A stretch of 64,000 nt of DNA, taken from Heliopora coerulea (Eukaryota; Cnidaria; Anthozoa; Scleralcyonacea; Helioporidae). The notes under the pieces are model-generated. The model was given only the letters and a program-made list of their open reading frames with translations, had not been told where the DNA came from and did not search any database. Location of the stretch: contig JASJOG010000241.1 in NCBI GenBank assembly GCA_030142905.1, forward strand, positions 404,981-468,980. Direction: 5' to 3'. A program made the position numbers and the translations under genes. Below, piece by piece: positions 23,264-33,514 of this stretch (the first letter of the stretch is position 1; each line of letters opens with the position of its first letter).

Positions 23264-24056
23264 CAGTAGAACCTGAGTTTACGACCCCCCTTTTTACGAC
23301 CACCTGTCATATACGACCAGTTTTTCTGGCACGGACGATTTGTAGTTAAAATATACCTGCGGTGAGCGACCACCTGTCTAACGCGACCAGCGACCACTTT
23401 TTAGCGGTCAAAATAAGAAATTTTACCTGTCACGAGCAAACCACTGCAAATTAAAATTGCTGACCGCTCAACTCATGTGCCGAACTTGATTGATGAGATA
23501 AGTTCGGCGGAAGATCAGCGTCTTCTTCTGCCGAACCTAATAGGTAGGGCAGATTTAATTTGATCGATCATAATTAAGTTTCGTGAGTTAAGTTCACCGT
23601 TTGAATCAATGCCGCTACACAATTGCTCCAACTGTCTTGGCAAAGAGAATACAGGAAACGAGAAAAACTACACACTTACTGCTTTGATCTAGTTTTGATC
23701 ACTTCCGTGCAGTTATACTTATGCTGTTGTGAATTTCTTTCAGAACGAGTTAGGAAATCGAAGCAGTTCACGATGACCAATTTCTTTTCACTTAATAAGT
23801 AGATTGACTTAAGCAAATTCTTGTGTGATTCTTAGTTGAATAAAGTAATCCTCAATGAAATTTGGGTTTGCTTGTTCAATCATAATAATGCGCATTTTGC
23901 TTAAGTTTACGCATTTTCCGGAAGTTGAACATGCAAATATGGCGGCCACTACGTGCTATCACTACCTGACATCACTACCTGACTTGAGCGACCACCTGGC
24001 AATTACGACCACTTTTGCCTGGTGAAAGGGGTGGTCGTAAAACTCAGGTTCTACTG
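23264..24056. mobile_element. pogo/Tigger-type MITE (793 bp), TA target site
   Basis: The left end CAGTAGAACCTGAGTTTACG and the right end AACTCAGGTTCTACTG are inverted repeats, each abutted by TA. Subterminal ACGACCACCTG motifs recur several times in both halves, a usual feature of pogo elements. A palindrome sits near the centre around 23490-23550 (GTTCGGCGGAAGA ... TTCTGCCGAAC). No transposase is present. Confidence 0.85.
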
Positions 24057-24456
24057 TATATATGAGAGGTTGAGAACATTCATCTTACATGTTGATCTTT
24101 GATCTGTGAAAAACAGAGGAGCATAATTGATTTATGCTTTTCCATGGAGAGCACCTTTTAAAGGTGTGACCACAATTTGTTTAAAGTTTATCACATCATC
24201 TATGTATCTGGGAGTGTCCTTTAATAGATCATGGATATTGGGATAATCACCAGTGAAAATGGACCCAGAATTCAATTTGTTGTCAAAACATCTCTGTATA
24301 AAATATGAAGTAGACATGTTCTTTCATTCTATATCAATCAAGTATGATTCTGAAATAGAATTGAAACACTGCACATCCTCTTTTGGAAAGCGTTAAGTTG
24401 TCGCGAGAATATCTCGTGCACTTACATTGGATAAAAGCTCGCCTCCAATCCCTGTG

Positions 24457-24528
24457 GACTCGTTTGCTCAACAGGTAGAGCGACGGACCGGTATCACGAG
24501 GGTGTGAATTCAAATCCTGCTCGAGTCA
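24457..24528 (+). other. tRNA-like sequence, degenerate
   Basis: The ends GACTCG and CGAGTC pair perfectly as an acceptor stem, and GCTC...GAGC forms a D stem, with an A-box-like and a B-box-like (TTCAAATCC) segment in the right places. The anticodon and T stems pair poorly. It is probably a tRNA pseudogene or a SINE head, not a working tRNA. Confidence 0.45.
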
Positions 24529-24748
24529 GCTCTTTTTAGTTGATATCGGCAGTGTCAGGTTACCACAAAAAGTTTCTCTTCATGTATATCTGTGAGGATG
24601 ACTCTGAAATAGCATCTATTACTGTATACAGTGCTGTGTTATATTTGGTCAATTAATATTGTTTATTGATATTGTCTTGTTGTGTAATGAAACAGTTTCT
24701 GTACTTGATTTTTCGTAATTCCGTCTCGTTTTATTTTCTTCTTTCTAG

Positions 24749-24903
24749 CATCCAACTTCTGGAGTTCAAGTACGCGTTAGACCTGACTAAATCTTTATCT
24801 GGACAAAGAGGAAGGCTTCGTTCCTTGGAGTGCTGCATATGACAGTATCGAAGGCTTAACCAAAATTCTACCAATAACCTGAATAATTTACAAGGGACTG
24901 ATG
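24749..24903 (+). pseudogene. M1 aminopeptidase pseudogene, exon A
   Basis: Acceptor TTTCTAG, then IQLLEFKYALDLTKSLSG; after a one-base frame change DKEEGFVPWSAAYDSIEGLT and KILPIT, then a TGA, and the donor GATG|GTGAGT. The order 'ALDLTKSL ... EEGFVPWSAAYDSI' matches the ERAP1-C-like helical domain of M1 zinc aminopeptidases (alanyl aminopeptidase / aminopeptidase N type), where a leucine-threonine helix precedes an acidic-VPW motif. This domain lies C-terminal to the catalytic HEXXH domain, which is absent here. The frameshift and stop mark it as non-functional. Exons B-E follow in the right order and matching phases. Confidence 0.7.
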
Positions 24904-25089
24904 GTGAGTTCATCCTCTTTTACCCTACTGAAATTTAATATTAGTAAATTCAATTTAATCTTATTGTAGTTTCAATTTTAGGATGTATGAAGTATTTTAC
25001 AGATACTTGGTTAATTGCAATGTGTGTCCTGAACCTTCAGGCTGACAAAGGTTCTTAAAAACTGAACTTTTATTTTCTTTAATTTGAAG

Positions 25090-25163
25090 GAATAGTGGTT
25101 TGAGAAAATGAGGCCCAACTTGGACAAACTTGGCTTCGAAAACAACGGAACTCATTTAGAAAG
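25090..25163 (+). pseudogene. M1 aminopeptidase pseudogene, exon B
   Basis: In the frame that joins exon C, it reads one codon, a TAG, then WFEKMRPNLDKLGFENNGTH and LE before the donor AG|GTAACA. It corresponds to the segment 'L-pl-kLGfe--g-hlerl' of M1 enzymes, just before the conserved cysteine-bearing helix. Confidence 0.65.
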
Positions 25164-25943
25164 GTAACAGTTCTGAAACTGTTGCAAACTTTGAGCTATT
25201 CGCAGTAGAGAAGTTGTCAAACTTGTTGGCCACAGATTTAGATAAAATAAAGAAAATTCTAGAAGAAAAAAGCTACAGCTGGATGTATTTATGTATGTAC
25301 ATACAATTAATCATATGTATGTGTACGTTTATAGGAATGTATGAATGTAACTACATATGTATGTATGTATGAATGTATGTATGAATATATGTATGAATGT
25401 ATGTATGTATGTATGTATGTATGTATGTTTTTATGTTTTTATGTATGTTTTTATGTATGTGTGTATGTATGTACATATGTAAGATTGTTGGCAGGTATTT
25501 AGGTGGATGGGTGCCTTTGTCAATGGATGGGTAGATGGATTGGTAAGTTGGTGGTTGGGTAGTTTTGCAGATAGGTAGGTAGGTAGGTTGGTTCGTGAAT
25601 AAGTGGGTAGGTGGACAGGTAGATAGGTGGGTAGGTGGGTAATTAGGTAGATAGGTAGGTGGGTGGGTAGATGTGTAAGTAGATGAGTAAACTTTGTAAA
25701 CAGGTAGGTGGATTGGTGGGTGTTTAAATAGGTAGATGGGTGGGTGTGTAAATAGGTAGATGGGTGGGTGTGTAAATAGGTAGATGGGTGAGTTGGTGGT
25801 TAGGCAGATAAGTTTGAGGGGGGGTGAACTTCACACCTACCTGTATATCTTTTATATACGTGTGTATATGTGTGCGTTGTGCATCTATTTTTGCAAACCT
25901 AAGTAATTCCAGGATTAAAATGGCATTGTATTAATTCATTCAG
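25164..25943. repeat. intron with (TATG)n and (GTAG)n simple-repeat arrays
   Basis: From about 25290 to 25480 the intron is a TATG-type array, and from about 25490 to 25810 a GTAGGTGG-type array. Both are imperfect. They fill most of the intron between exons B and C. Confidence 0.85.
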
Positions 25944-26051
25944 GTATTTTCGCGCTGAGGCGATTTACGCCGCGTGCTCCGTCAAGAACGAAACCTGTAT
26001 GAAAAAGACCAAGGATTATTTTGATGCATGGATCAAAAACGATACAAAATC
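25944..26051 (+). pseudogene. M1 aminopeptidase pseudogene, exon C
   Basis: Acceptor TTCATTCAG, then YFRAEAIYAACSVKNETCMK, KTKDYFDAWIKNDTK, donor TC|GTAAGT. The two cysteines (AAC and ETC) and the following F-x-x-W helix are the conserved 'lr-lal--AC---g-e-C---a---F--W' signature of M1 family C-terminal domains. This exon has no stop or frameshift and is the clearest piece of the gene. Confidence 0.8.
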
Positions 26052-26464
26052 GTAAGTGAAACGTGTTTTCGCAAGCGTTGTCCCTCTAAATTAACATGTC
26101 CAGTACATTAGCCCTACTACTTGTGCGTGACGAACGATATTCATTAGAGAGGTGGCCTAAATGTTAAGTGACGTCATCCCCGTCAAGAATCATGGGAAGT
26201 TGACATGACAGTCTTACCATTACATATGTTGTAACATGAAGAGCAATTCCTTCTACGTTATTTTACAATTATAAATACTGGTAATTATCAAAGATGGCAT
26301 GAAAGTCTTGTCATTTAATGTCGATACCAAAAAGAAACTCTTACTTCTTAACACTTCCATTATTCAAAGGTTAAAGCCTTTGTTATCCACGAAAACATGA
26401 GAATCTTACCATTGACTGATGTGTCAAAGAGCGGACGCTTTCTCCACTGCAGTCACCGACGGCT

Positions 26465-26730
26465 TGGGGTGGGGGGGGGGGGGGTGCTTGTGGTACGGTG
26501 GTAGTGCTCGTGTCTCTCACCACTGTGACTTGAATTCGATTCAGGCTCCATGCAATTATCTGACTAAAATTACCTTGGTCACATGTGAGAAGAATGTTGT
26601 TCAGTTTGTACCGGGTACCCCAGTTTCCTCCTGTAGTAACACTGGACCCATGAGGGGTGGCCCTTACTGGACCTCTAGGGAGAACAGTTCAGGTAGATGA
26701 TAAGGTTATTCAGAATAAATAAAGACACTT
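26465..26730 (+). mobile_element. tRNA-derived SINE
   Basis: After a poly-G run the head GTGGTACGGTGGTAGTGCTC resembles a D-arm/A box, and GAATTCGATTC resembles a B box. A body with CCGGGTACCCCAGTTTCCTC, GTAACACTGGACCC and GGACCTCTAGGGAGAACAGT follows, ending in an AT-rich GAATAAATAAAG tail. It lies in the intron between aminopeptidase exons C and D. The class assignment is by structure. The head is the apparent source of the minisatellite at 27380-28390. Confidence 0.65.
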
Positions 26731-26795
26731 TAGTGAATGAGTATGATGTATTACATTCACTAAAAATTTGCTTTTATTTTGTTTTGCTCCATAAG

Positions 26796-26966
26796 ACCTG
26801 TCCTTGCAGATCTCACATCAGCTGTTTCTTTCTTTGGAATGTCTCAAAGTGGTGAAAAAGGGTGGGATATAGCTTTCAAAAGACTTCAAAGAACCAATGT
26901 GGCTTCCGGACGTACTAGGATTATGTAGGGCTAACCAGGAACTCTTAGACCGTGGCTTATTAGCAG
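26796..26966 (+). pseudogene. M1 aminopeptidase pseudogene, exon D
   Basis: In one continuous frame it reads PVLADLTSAVSFFGMSQSGE, KGWDIAFKRLQRTNVASGRT, RIM, TAG, G, TAA, PGTLRPWLISR up to the donor AG|GTATGT. This parallels 'ipadlr-tVy--gi--Gge--W----ery' and the 'E---ll-aL-----pwll-ryL' motif of M1 enzymes. Two in-frame stops but no frame change, and the phases fit exons C and E exactly. Confidence 0.75.
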
Positions 26967-27123
26967 GTATGTAGTGAATTCTAAACAGTAAATATTTCAA
27001 AAGTTTTATAACCAGTCCTTAATCGACGTTCCAGAGCTATAAGCTTAACAACCAAAAGTACATATCACACGATGTACTCACAAAATTACGTAGGGTTAAT
27101 TAAATTTTGTTACTCGTCCCCAG

Positions 27124-27267
27124 GTACTTGCAATACGCTATCAACGTAAGCAAGATCTAAACCCAAGACACAACCACCGTGGTCTCCTATGTGGCTACTT
27201 ATAATCTAATAGGGCGTCACTTTGCATGGAACTTTCTAAAGAAAATGTGGCCGACCATTTTAAAGAG
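27124..27267 (+). pseudogene. M1 aminopeptidase pseudogene, exon E
   Basis: Acceptor CGTCCCCAG, YLQYAINVSKI, a TAA, TQDTTTVVSYVATYNLIGRH, FAWNFLKKMWPTILK, donor AG|GTAAGC. 'Q(D)-tt-vs-va-N-iGr--aWdF-k-nW--l' is one of the best conserved C-terminal motifs of aminopeptidase N-like enzymes, so the identification of exons A-E rests strongly on this one. The final exon (after 'W--L') is not visible; a minisatellite starts about 110 bp on. Confidence 0.8.
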
Positions 27268-27379
27268 GTAAGCTTTCAGTGAATGCTGATCAATTCAATG
27301 TTGTGCCTTTTATCCTCGTCTGCAAGTGTTCTTAGTTATTAGTTAAATCTCTAAAAAGAAAAAAAAGTTTACTGAAACG

Positions 27380-28390
27380 AACTATACACCCACCTCTGTG
27401 ACTGGAGTAATAGTGGTACAGTGGTAGTGTATGTGTCTCTCACTTCTGTAACTGGGGTGTTGGTGGTACAGTGGTAGTGTATATGTCTCTCACTTCTGTA
27501 ACTGGGGGGTTGGTGGTACAGTGGTAGTGTATGTGTCTCTCACTTCTGTAACTGGGGTGTTGGTGGTACAGTGGTAGTGTATGTGTCTCTCACTTCTGTA
27601 ACTGGGGGGTTGGTGGTACAGTGGTAGTGTATGTGTCTCTCACTTCTGTGACTGGAGTGTTGGTGCCACATTGGGAGTGCATGTGTTTCTCGCCTCTGCA
27701 ACTGGGTTGTTGGTGATACAATTGTAGTGCATGTGCTTCTCACCTCTGTAACTGGAGTGTCGGTGGCACAGTGGTCGTGCATGTCTCTCACCTGTGCAGC
27801 TGGGGTGTTGGCTGCACAGTAGTAGTGCACGTGTCTCTCACCTCTGTAACTAGAGTGTTGGTGGTACAGTAGTGGTGTGCGTGTCTCTCACCTCTGTAAC
27901 TGAGGTGTCGATGGCACAGTGGTAGTCTATGTTTTACTTACCTTTTTAGCTGGAGTGCTGACTGCACGGTGGTAGTGCATGTGTCTCTCACTTCTGTAAT
28001 TAGAGTGTTGGTGGTACAGTGGTGGTGTGCGTGTCTCTCACCTCTGTAACTGAGGTGTCAGTGGCACAGTGGTAGTCTATGTTTTACTTACCTTTTTAGC
28101 TGAAGTGCCGACTGCACAGTGGTAGTGTATCTGTCTCACCTGTAACTGGAGTGTTCATGGCACAATGGTAGTCTATGTATCTCTCTTCTCTGTAACTGGC
28201 GTGCTGACGGCGCAGTGGTAGTGTATATCTCTGTTACTTCTTTAACTGGAATGTTGGTGGCACAGTGGTAGTGCACGTGTCCCTTACCTCTTAGACTGGG
28301 ATATTGGTGGTAAAGCAGTAGTGCATGTGTCTGTTACCACTGTGACTGTGGTGGTGTTGGTGGCACAGTGTGTACCATTTATATTCTGAC
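27380..28390. repeat. 50-bp minisatellite, about 20 units
   Basis: CACTTCTGTA recurs at 27441, 27491, 27541, 27591 and 27641, exactly 50 bp apart; further units diverge toward 28390. A unit reads GTGGTACAGTGGTAGTGTAT, GTGTCTCTCACTTCTGTAAC, TGGGGTGTTG. Minus-strand frames through it are repeat translations. The unit matches the head of the SINE at 26465-26730. Confidence 0.95.
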
Positions 28391-28511
28391 CTAGCATATA
28401 TATTTTTTAAAACAGGTATGGTGAAGGTTTTGGCTTTGCAATAAACTATTTTGTAAATTGAGTGGCCTCTGCTTTCAGTACCTTGGTAACTTAAAGAGAT
28501 ATGATTCATCC

Positions 28512-28585
28512 ACATTATTGTCATTATCATTATCGTTATCATCACCATAATCATAATCATCATCAATGTCATTGTCATTTTCATT
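28512..28585. repeat. imperfect trinucleotide (ATC/ATT) tract
   Basis: A run of CATTATCAT/CATCACCAT-type triplets. It translates as a Met/Ile string on the minus strand and is not a gene. Confidence 0.85.
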
Positions 28586-28786
28586 GTAACGTTGTAATTT
28601 GGTTTTCAAAACTATTTAAAAGGCTGGGTAGGCTTTAAATTTTTCGGTAAAGAGAGTCACCCTGAAAACTCAAGATTTGAGCCATAAATGTAGTGAAAAA
28701 GTTTGTAACAGTGATATTTCGACTCTATTTCAAAGCCATCATCAGTCAGAATGTTCATTAAAACAAGGAAAGTAATACCTTGAGAT

Positions 28787-29035
28787 GATAGATGAACGAT
28801 CGTCAAGCTCTGTCCTCAGAAAAACGATTTGTGAGCCCCAGACGGGGATCCAACCTGCAACCTTCTGAATAACCCATGATATAACCCATCATAAATATGA
28901 TATAACCCATATGTTATATGATTATTAACATATAGTGGCTTCCGCTTAGGTCGCACATATGTCGAACTTGCACCTTAGCTCACCATCTGAGTCTTGGTAG
29001 CTCAATGGTCAGAGCGTGTCGTCGGTCTTCGTAAT
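28787..29035. mobile_element. palindromic tRNA-bearing repeat, truncated copy
   Basis: The left part (minus sense) contains ATGAACGATCGTCAAGCTCT and AGCCCCAGACGGGGATCC. The right part (plus sense) contains ACATATAGTGGCTTCCGCT, ACTTGCACCTTAGCTCACC and the tRNA-like CTTGGTAGCTCAATGG. These are the two inverted halves of the fuller copy at 58150-58610; the left half lacks its central part and the right half lacks its 3' part here. Confidence 0.7.
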
Positions 29036-29039
29036 GGTT

Positions 29040-30490
29040 AAAAGTGGCATATCAGATTGACCACGACAAGATAAATTCCATATCTCCAAGCGCCCATGTA
29101 TTATACTTCCTTTTTGCCTCAAAGTAAACTAATGGTATTTTATTAAAAAGGTGAAATTTGAGAGGTATAACCGGAAAAATTTTATCGTCATAAAATATCA
29201 AAATCATCTTGAGCGTTTTCGCTTCACTCCACCACAGTGTTATTACCATAAAATCTCTACAGTAGTTTGTATCTTTTGCGAATTTTAGTGTTAACTGGAA
29301 TAAAACGAAGCCACGAAAGCGATCAATCACGTACGGAAGGAGAGCCAAGCAGCAAGAAAAAAGACGAAGCTGGTTGGTACAGGTGAAAAAAGAAAAATAA
29401 AGGGGAAACAGCTCGCTCAAGCTCTTTTTATGGCCTTTGGTTTATAACATGTAACGTGCCTCAGAGAGGACTGAAAATCCTGAAGTAGTGAAGCTGAATA
29501 TTCCGTTATCCATATGGTTTTCATATTTCGTGCAAAATTTAGCATATTCTTCTGGAGTTTTGCATCCCTTAGAAATTCTGTTGCCCCGCTTACAAACTAG
29601 GATGTCTGGCGCCACCACTATTTCTTCGACATGAATCATGTCATGAACAACCAACTACTTGAGTGAAACTGATAAGAGTCACAGAAATCAAGACATGCAG
29701 ACCCGATCAATGCCAGAGAAAGCAATGAAAGTAATCGAACCATCAAGTTCCGATCAGTGCCAGAGAAAGGAATGAATACCAATCAAATCGTCAAGATCGG
29801 AAAAATACCCAAAAAGCCTATGACAAGAAGGGAACCATCGAAAGTGAACAGTTGCAGATAACACAATGACAGCAGTTAATCCAGGCTCAACAAGAGCCAG
29901 GAGGTTTCGTTGCAGCAATCAAACTATCTTGAGTTCTTGACCCAACAAATAGTCAATAATGCAATGCCAGTTATCGGCTATCAAAAGCCAACGAAGAGCA
30001 AGGACTGTCATAACAGTAATTGAAGTTTTTAATGTGACGCATAATGTAATAATTGGAGCGGAAAATATGATGTTATTTATTTTTATCGCAGTCATCAATA
30101 AACGTTAGATTTGGTAAGTGCTGAAATAATAGAATTAAAGCGTGGCAATATCTTTGAACTTTTTCAAAGAAGTTCTGGATATAATTATTTGATGAAAACG
30201 TTTCTTTCTTAAACTTTTGTATACATCGTAATTGACGTTTACAGTTAGGAGCTCAAGTGTGGTCGAACGAGCTTGCTTTCTACGAATCTTCTTCTCCAAA
30301 GCGAACCTTCTGATATCTAATTGACCGAAGTTGAAACTTCAACGCATTTCGTTTGACAGCAAACAAGCTGTTATAGAATTTTGAAAACCAATACTAAGAG
30401 TTTTTTTTTAAAAAAAAGTTCAGAACTGCACTGAGTCTTTTGCCCAAACTGATAAACGGTGGTATCTCGTACGAAAGGCAGGAAATAAGG
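29040..30490. other. no gene recognised
   Basis: Several short minus-strand frames (for example near 29052-29420) have no recognisable domain or exon structure. Confidence 0.4.
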
Positions 30491-30507
30491 GACTGAATTG
30501 AGACCGG

Positions 30508-30542
<35 letters not shown>
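30508..30542. repeat. (TA)n microsatellite
   Basis: A pure run of TA dinucleotides. Confidence 0.95.
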
Positions 30543-30545
<3 letters not shown>

Positions 30546-30652
30546 TCTTGGTTCATATTGAGCGCTCTACAGGATGAGTCATGCCGCTAGCGGATATGTG
30601 CACGCTCACTAGTCTCTAGTTAAAGCCCTCTGGCATGGCTTAGATGTACCAC

Positions 30653-30735
30653 ATGCGTGGCACATTTGAGTTGCCTATATAATGTAGGCTTCTCTATCCT
30701 GCTCATAGGCCGAAACGGTTCCGTCTGTAGTTATA
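30653..30735 (+). ncRNA. decayed hammerhead ribozyme copy
   Basis: TTGAGTTGCCTATATAATGT through TCTATCCTGCTC matches, in inverse orientation, the flank of the ribozyme at 21645-21690. GGCCGAAAC, the stem III ACGG-TT-CCGT, the cleavage triplet GTC and TGTAGTT follow. The segment with CTGATGA and half of stem II is deleted, so it cannot cleave. It shows the intact copy is a member of a dispersed family. Confidence 0.75.
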
Positions 30736-30739
30736 TATA

Positions 30740-31080
30740 TATATTATAAGCCGAGTAAATGTGACAGAAGTGTCACAGATATGGCATGGATATCTATAGC
30801 TCTCAATATCATAATAGGCAGAGCGAAAACGCAAATCAAAGACAAATTTTTGTTTACTGTCGCTACTCTGAGTTTCACGCGCTTAGGCGATCATCAGGCA
30901 ACTGACAGACCATTTCTTTATTCATACTCTTAAACATCACAGTGTTATGTTAGGTGGTGTTTTGTTAAGTGTCGGCACCTGGTGAGAAGTTCTGATCTAC
31001 TGTTTAGATTATTCTTACCTCCCTTCGTTATTATGGAAACATTGGAGGAAAAATTGATAACGAAGGGACGTAAGAATAAT
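30740..31080 (-). mobile_element. 3' end of a Penelope-like element (same family as 35.5 kb)
   Basis: On the minus strand it reads the last codons of the element (a SRSELLTRCRHLTKHHL-like end) followed by a 3' region with a hammerhead-like motif at 30859-30902. Blocks GTTAGGTGGTGTTTTGTTA, GTGAGAAGTTCTGA and TTTCACGCGCTTAGGCGATC correspond to 35640-35790. An inverted repeat lies at its 5' side (CCTCCCTTCGTTAT facing ATAACGAAGGGACG, 31019-31070). Severely 5'-truncated. Confidence 0.7.
30859..30902 (-). ncRNA. hammerhead-like motif in Penelope 3' end
   Basis: On the minus strand: GTTGC, CTGATGA, an imperfect stem II (CGC, loop CTAA, GCG, with extra bases on both sides), GAAA, stem III ACT-CAG-AGT, triplet GTA, then GCGAC pairing with GTTGC. 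All strands are in hammerhead order; only stem II is irregular. The copy at 35622-35665 shares this, so the irregularity belongs to the family. Confidence 0.6.
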
Positions 31081-31186
31081 ATCATAAGGAAATAATCTAA
31101 TAAGGAAAAGTGCTAATATGTTTCTCATCACTGAATCGGTGTGCCTTCCTCATAGATAGTGAACTCGTGGCCATGCTCTTGGCAAC

Positions 31187-31261
31187 GGCCTCTGTAGCTC
31201 AGTTGGCAGAGCATCGTACTAGATTCGCGGGGTCGCGGGTTCGATTCCCACCCGGAAGGCC
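31187..31261 (+). other. tRNA-like sequence with A and B boxes
   Basis: TAGCTCAGTTGGCAGAGC is a good D arm/A box and GCGGGTTCGATTCCCAC a good T arm/B box. The ends GGCCTCT and GAAGGCC pair at five or six of seven positions. The anticodon stem is weak (TCGTA/CGCGG), so it is more likely a tRNA-derived SINE head or pseudogene than a working tRNA. Confidence 0.5.
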
Positions 31262-31301
31262 AAAAGTTGCATTTTCGCAAAATTCCTTCAAGTATTTGTC
31301 A

Positions 31302-31331
31302 ACTTATATATATATATATATATATATATAT
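31302..31331. repeat. (TA)n microsatellite
   Basis: A pure TA run; a shorter one lies near 31421. Confidence 0.95.
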
Positions 31332-31434
31332 GAATGTGTCCGATACGCCATGTCTGGATGATAGTTGAATAAAAGAGAAAAAAGTTCTTCAGACATAAAA
31401 ACGTTTATTCAAGGTCCTCATATATATATATGAC

Positions 31435-32525
31435 TTACTGGTTTAACTTGTATGGCTTAGGCTATATGAGGCTTTACGAATATCCTATTACTGCTTCCAT
31501 TCGATGATCTTTTGCACAAACAAGCTGGAAATTATGTAGCTTAGAACTAGTCAGTTTTCTTAGAACTGCACAAATCAATTCGGAACTACACATTTAGTGT
31601 AGAACTACAAGTTAAAAAACGTTGCTAAGAGGTTTTGTGTTTGCAGGAGGATGTTCCAACACCCAGGTAGCAGAATTCCAGTTACAACTGGTCAATATCT
31701 AGTAAAATATAGATCACATTATGAAGTATTTGGCTCCCTTCGTACCTGGCACAAACCAGTACGCAGAGTATACAAAGTATTCACTCGCGGAAGTTGATAA
31801 AGTTGACTCTCAACAGAGGGTGTCCGTGATACTGCCGACAACCTGCCATATAAACAAGGTCTATGCATAATCTTCAGAAGATGTGGTGAAGCAGAAGGGG
31901 TGCTGAATCTCCCGTCAGCAGAAATAGAAAATGAAACTCTGAAAAATTCGTACCGCATTTAATTACATCTTGATGACAGCAGCTTTATCGTTTCATCTTG
32001 ACCTTTTGACCCAAGCTTTGGGAGGCTGTTGCGATTTAACTGTCGAAACATCGAACACAAAACAGTTTGATAAAAGTTAGCAGATAAAATTATTTTGGAT
32101 GCACGCTATTTTGTGATAAAGAAAAGTTCGTATTGTTAAAACAAAGGTCAATAGGCGTAACGTAGTTTTGTTTGTTTGTTATAAATTAGTCAAACAACAC
32201 TCGCCGTTTATACTGACAGGTAAAGGAATGTGAATTAATTAGATTTTGGCATGGCAGGATAAATAGTTGTCGTAAAGTATTGAGTTACCAGCTGTAAACA
32301 TTTAACTTAAGCCCATGCTTTTATCGCCGTTCATTTGAGCATGGGCAGAAGTTAGACTTGACGGCCAAAGTAAAGTAAGTTTTTGAAGTGAAGTTTTGTT
32401 TCAGAAGCGAAGGAGATGAGCTTTTAATCAGCCTACAAGTTGGGAACACTCATCCATTTATCAAAGCAGATCATAGAGAGAACATATGAGAGAGGTAAGT
32501 TAACAAGCATACTTATGACAGGAGA
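31435..32525. other. no gene recognised
   Basis: No supported coding sequence. A CTGTCGAAACATCG string near 32040 resembles retroelement 3' ends but has no ribozyme partner strands. Confidence 0.4.
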
Positions 32526-32527
32526 AT

Positions 32528-33510
32528 CGTTGAGACGTTTATGGCGTCTTTAAGAGGATTGAAGGTGAAACTTTGCTAGAACATGAATCCACAACTCGCT
32601 TTTCAATACCTTGAGTATTTTGGCAAATCATTAATTTGAAAATCTTCGCTCACTATGACAGCATGCTTCGCAAGCTGTCGTATGTTTGCGGTTGAAGGCT
32701 GTCTTACGCCATATCTTCCGCTTTCGTTTTAAACTTTGCTAAAGAATTCGTTATAGCGGCCTGAATGACTGGATAACATTTGAGCTACTTAATGGGCTCC
32801 TGAATGCAAAATGGTCGATACATGATGAAGGTAAGTCGTGGATCAAGCCAGCATGGAAATTGCTGCAAGTTCTGACGTGTATCTGGTTGCGCTGGCTTGA
32901 AGCAAGTTCGTATGCGATTCAAATCTTTGTCGATTGTTTCGCTTGCTTTTGGTCGCCAATACTAGCGGTTCGAGTTAATTGCTTTAGAAACTACATCCCT
33001 CTCAGAGACATTCACCTTCTATGTAAACTTTTCTGGTTGGGCTTGCGTCAACGAACTTCATACACGGACATTGGTTTGTAATAATTTGCAGTTTTATTTG
33101 GCTCAGGTTTAGCTATTTCGGCTGACCCTTGTCTGAGCATAACCTCCAAACATCGACATGAATACTGATGGGAAACTTACACAACAAAGAAGGAAAAGGC
33201 ACAAGAACGTCGAAACTGCACAACATTAGAGGCATTGCTCTTCTAACGTGGAAAGTGTCATTTCCTTTTAACAAAACACGTTCTTCTCAGTGAGAAAACT
33301 TGATCAAATAGTATATGTTCTGGGATGTTCTCATCGTGTTCAAAAGTGCTCCTGTACGTTGGTGTCCCAACTTAAAATTGGTTCATTTACTCCTGAAAAG
33401 ATATTAGGGTGGGATGATCGGTGTCCATAAGACAAAGTTTAAAAAAGTTAATGAAATATTAATCCCTAGGAATTTTATCGGCTATGCTCGCAAATCACTT
33501 TGTGCGTGAT
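32528..33510. repeat. ~1 kb segmental duplication, copy 1
   Basis: Aligns collinearly by eye with 47286-48255 over about 970 bp, with many substitutions and small indels. Shared landmarks include CCTTGAGTATTTTGGCA, GGTTGGGCT, CTGACCCTTGTCTGAGCATA / CTGACCCTAATCTGAGCATA, and ACAACAAAGAAGGAAAAGGC. Near 32764 a possible exon (NDWITFELLNGLLNAKWSIH, then donor GAAG|GTAAGT) has a frame-preserving counterpart in the other copy. Confidence 0.85.
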
Positions 33511-33514
33511 GTTT

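Noticed and set aside
24457..24528. Functional tRNA gene
   Set aside because: The acceptor and D stems pair well, but the anticodon and T stems do not; listed as tRNA-like only.
27540..28584. Two minus-strand ORFs of 96 and 97 codons
   Set aside because: They are translations of the 50-bp minisatellite and of the ATC/ATT tract.
28705..28750. Hammerhead-like CTGATGA ... GTCGAAA on the minus strand
   Set aside because: Core strings and a stem II exist, but there is no credible stem III, cleavage triplet or stem I.
29052..29420. 122-codon minus-strand ORF
   Set aside because: Hydrophobic but without a family match or supporting exons; likely chance.
32020..32060. CTGTCGAAACATCG resembling a ribozyme 3' core
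   Set aside because: No CTGANGA partner in a plausible position.
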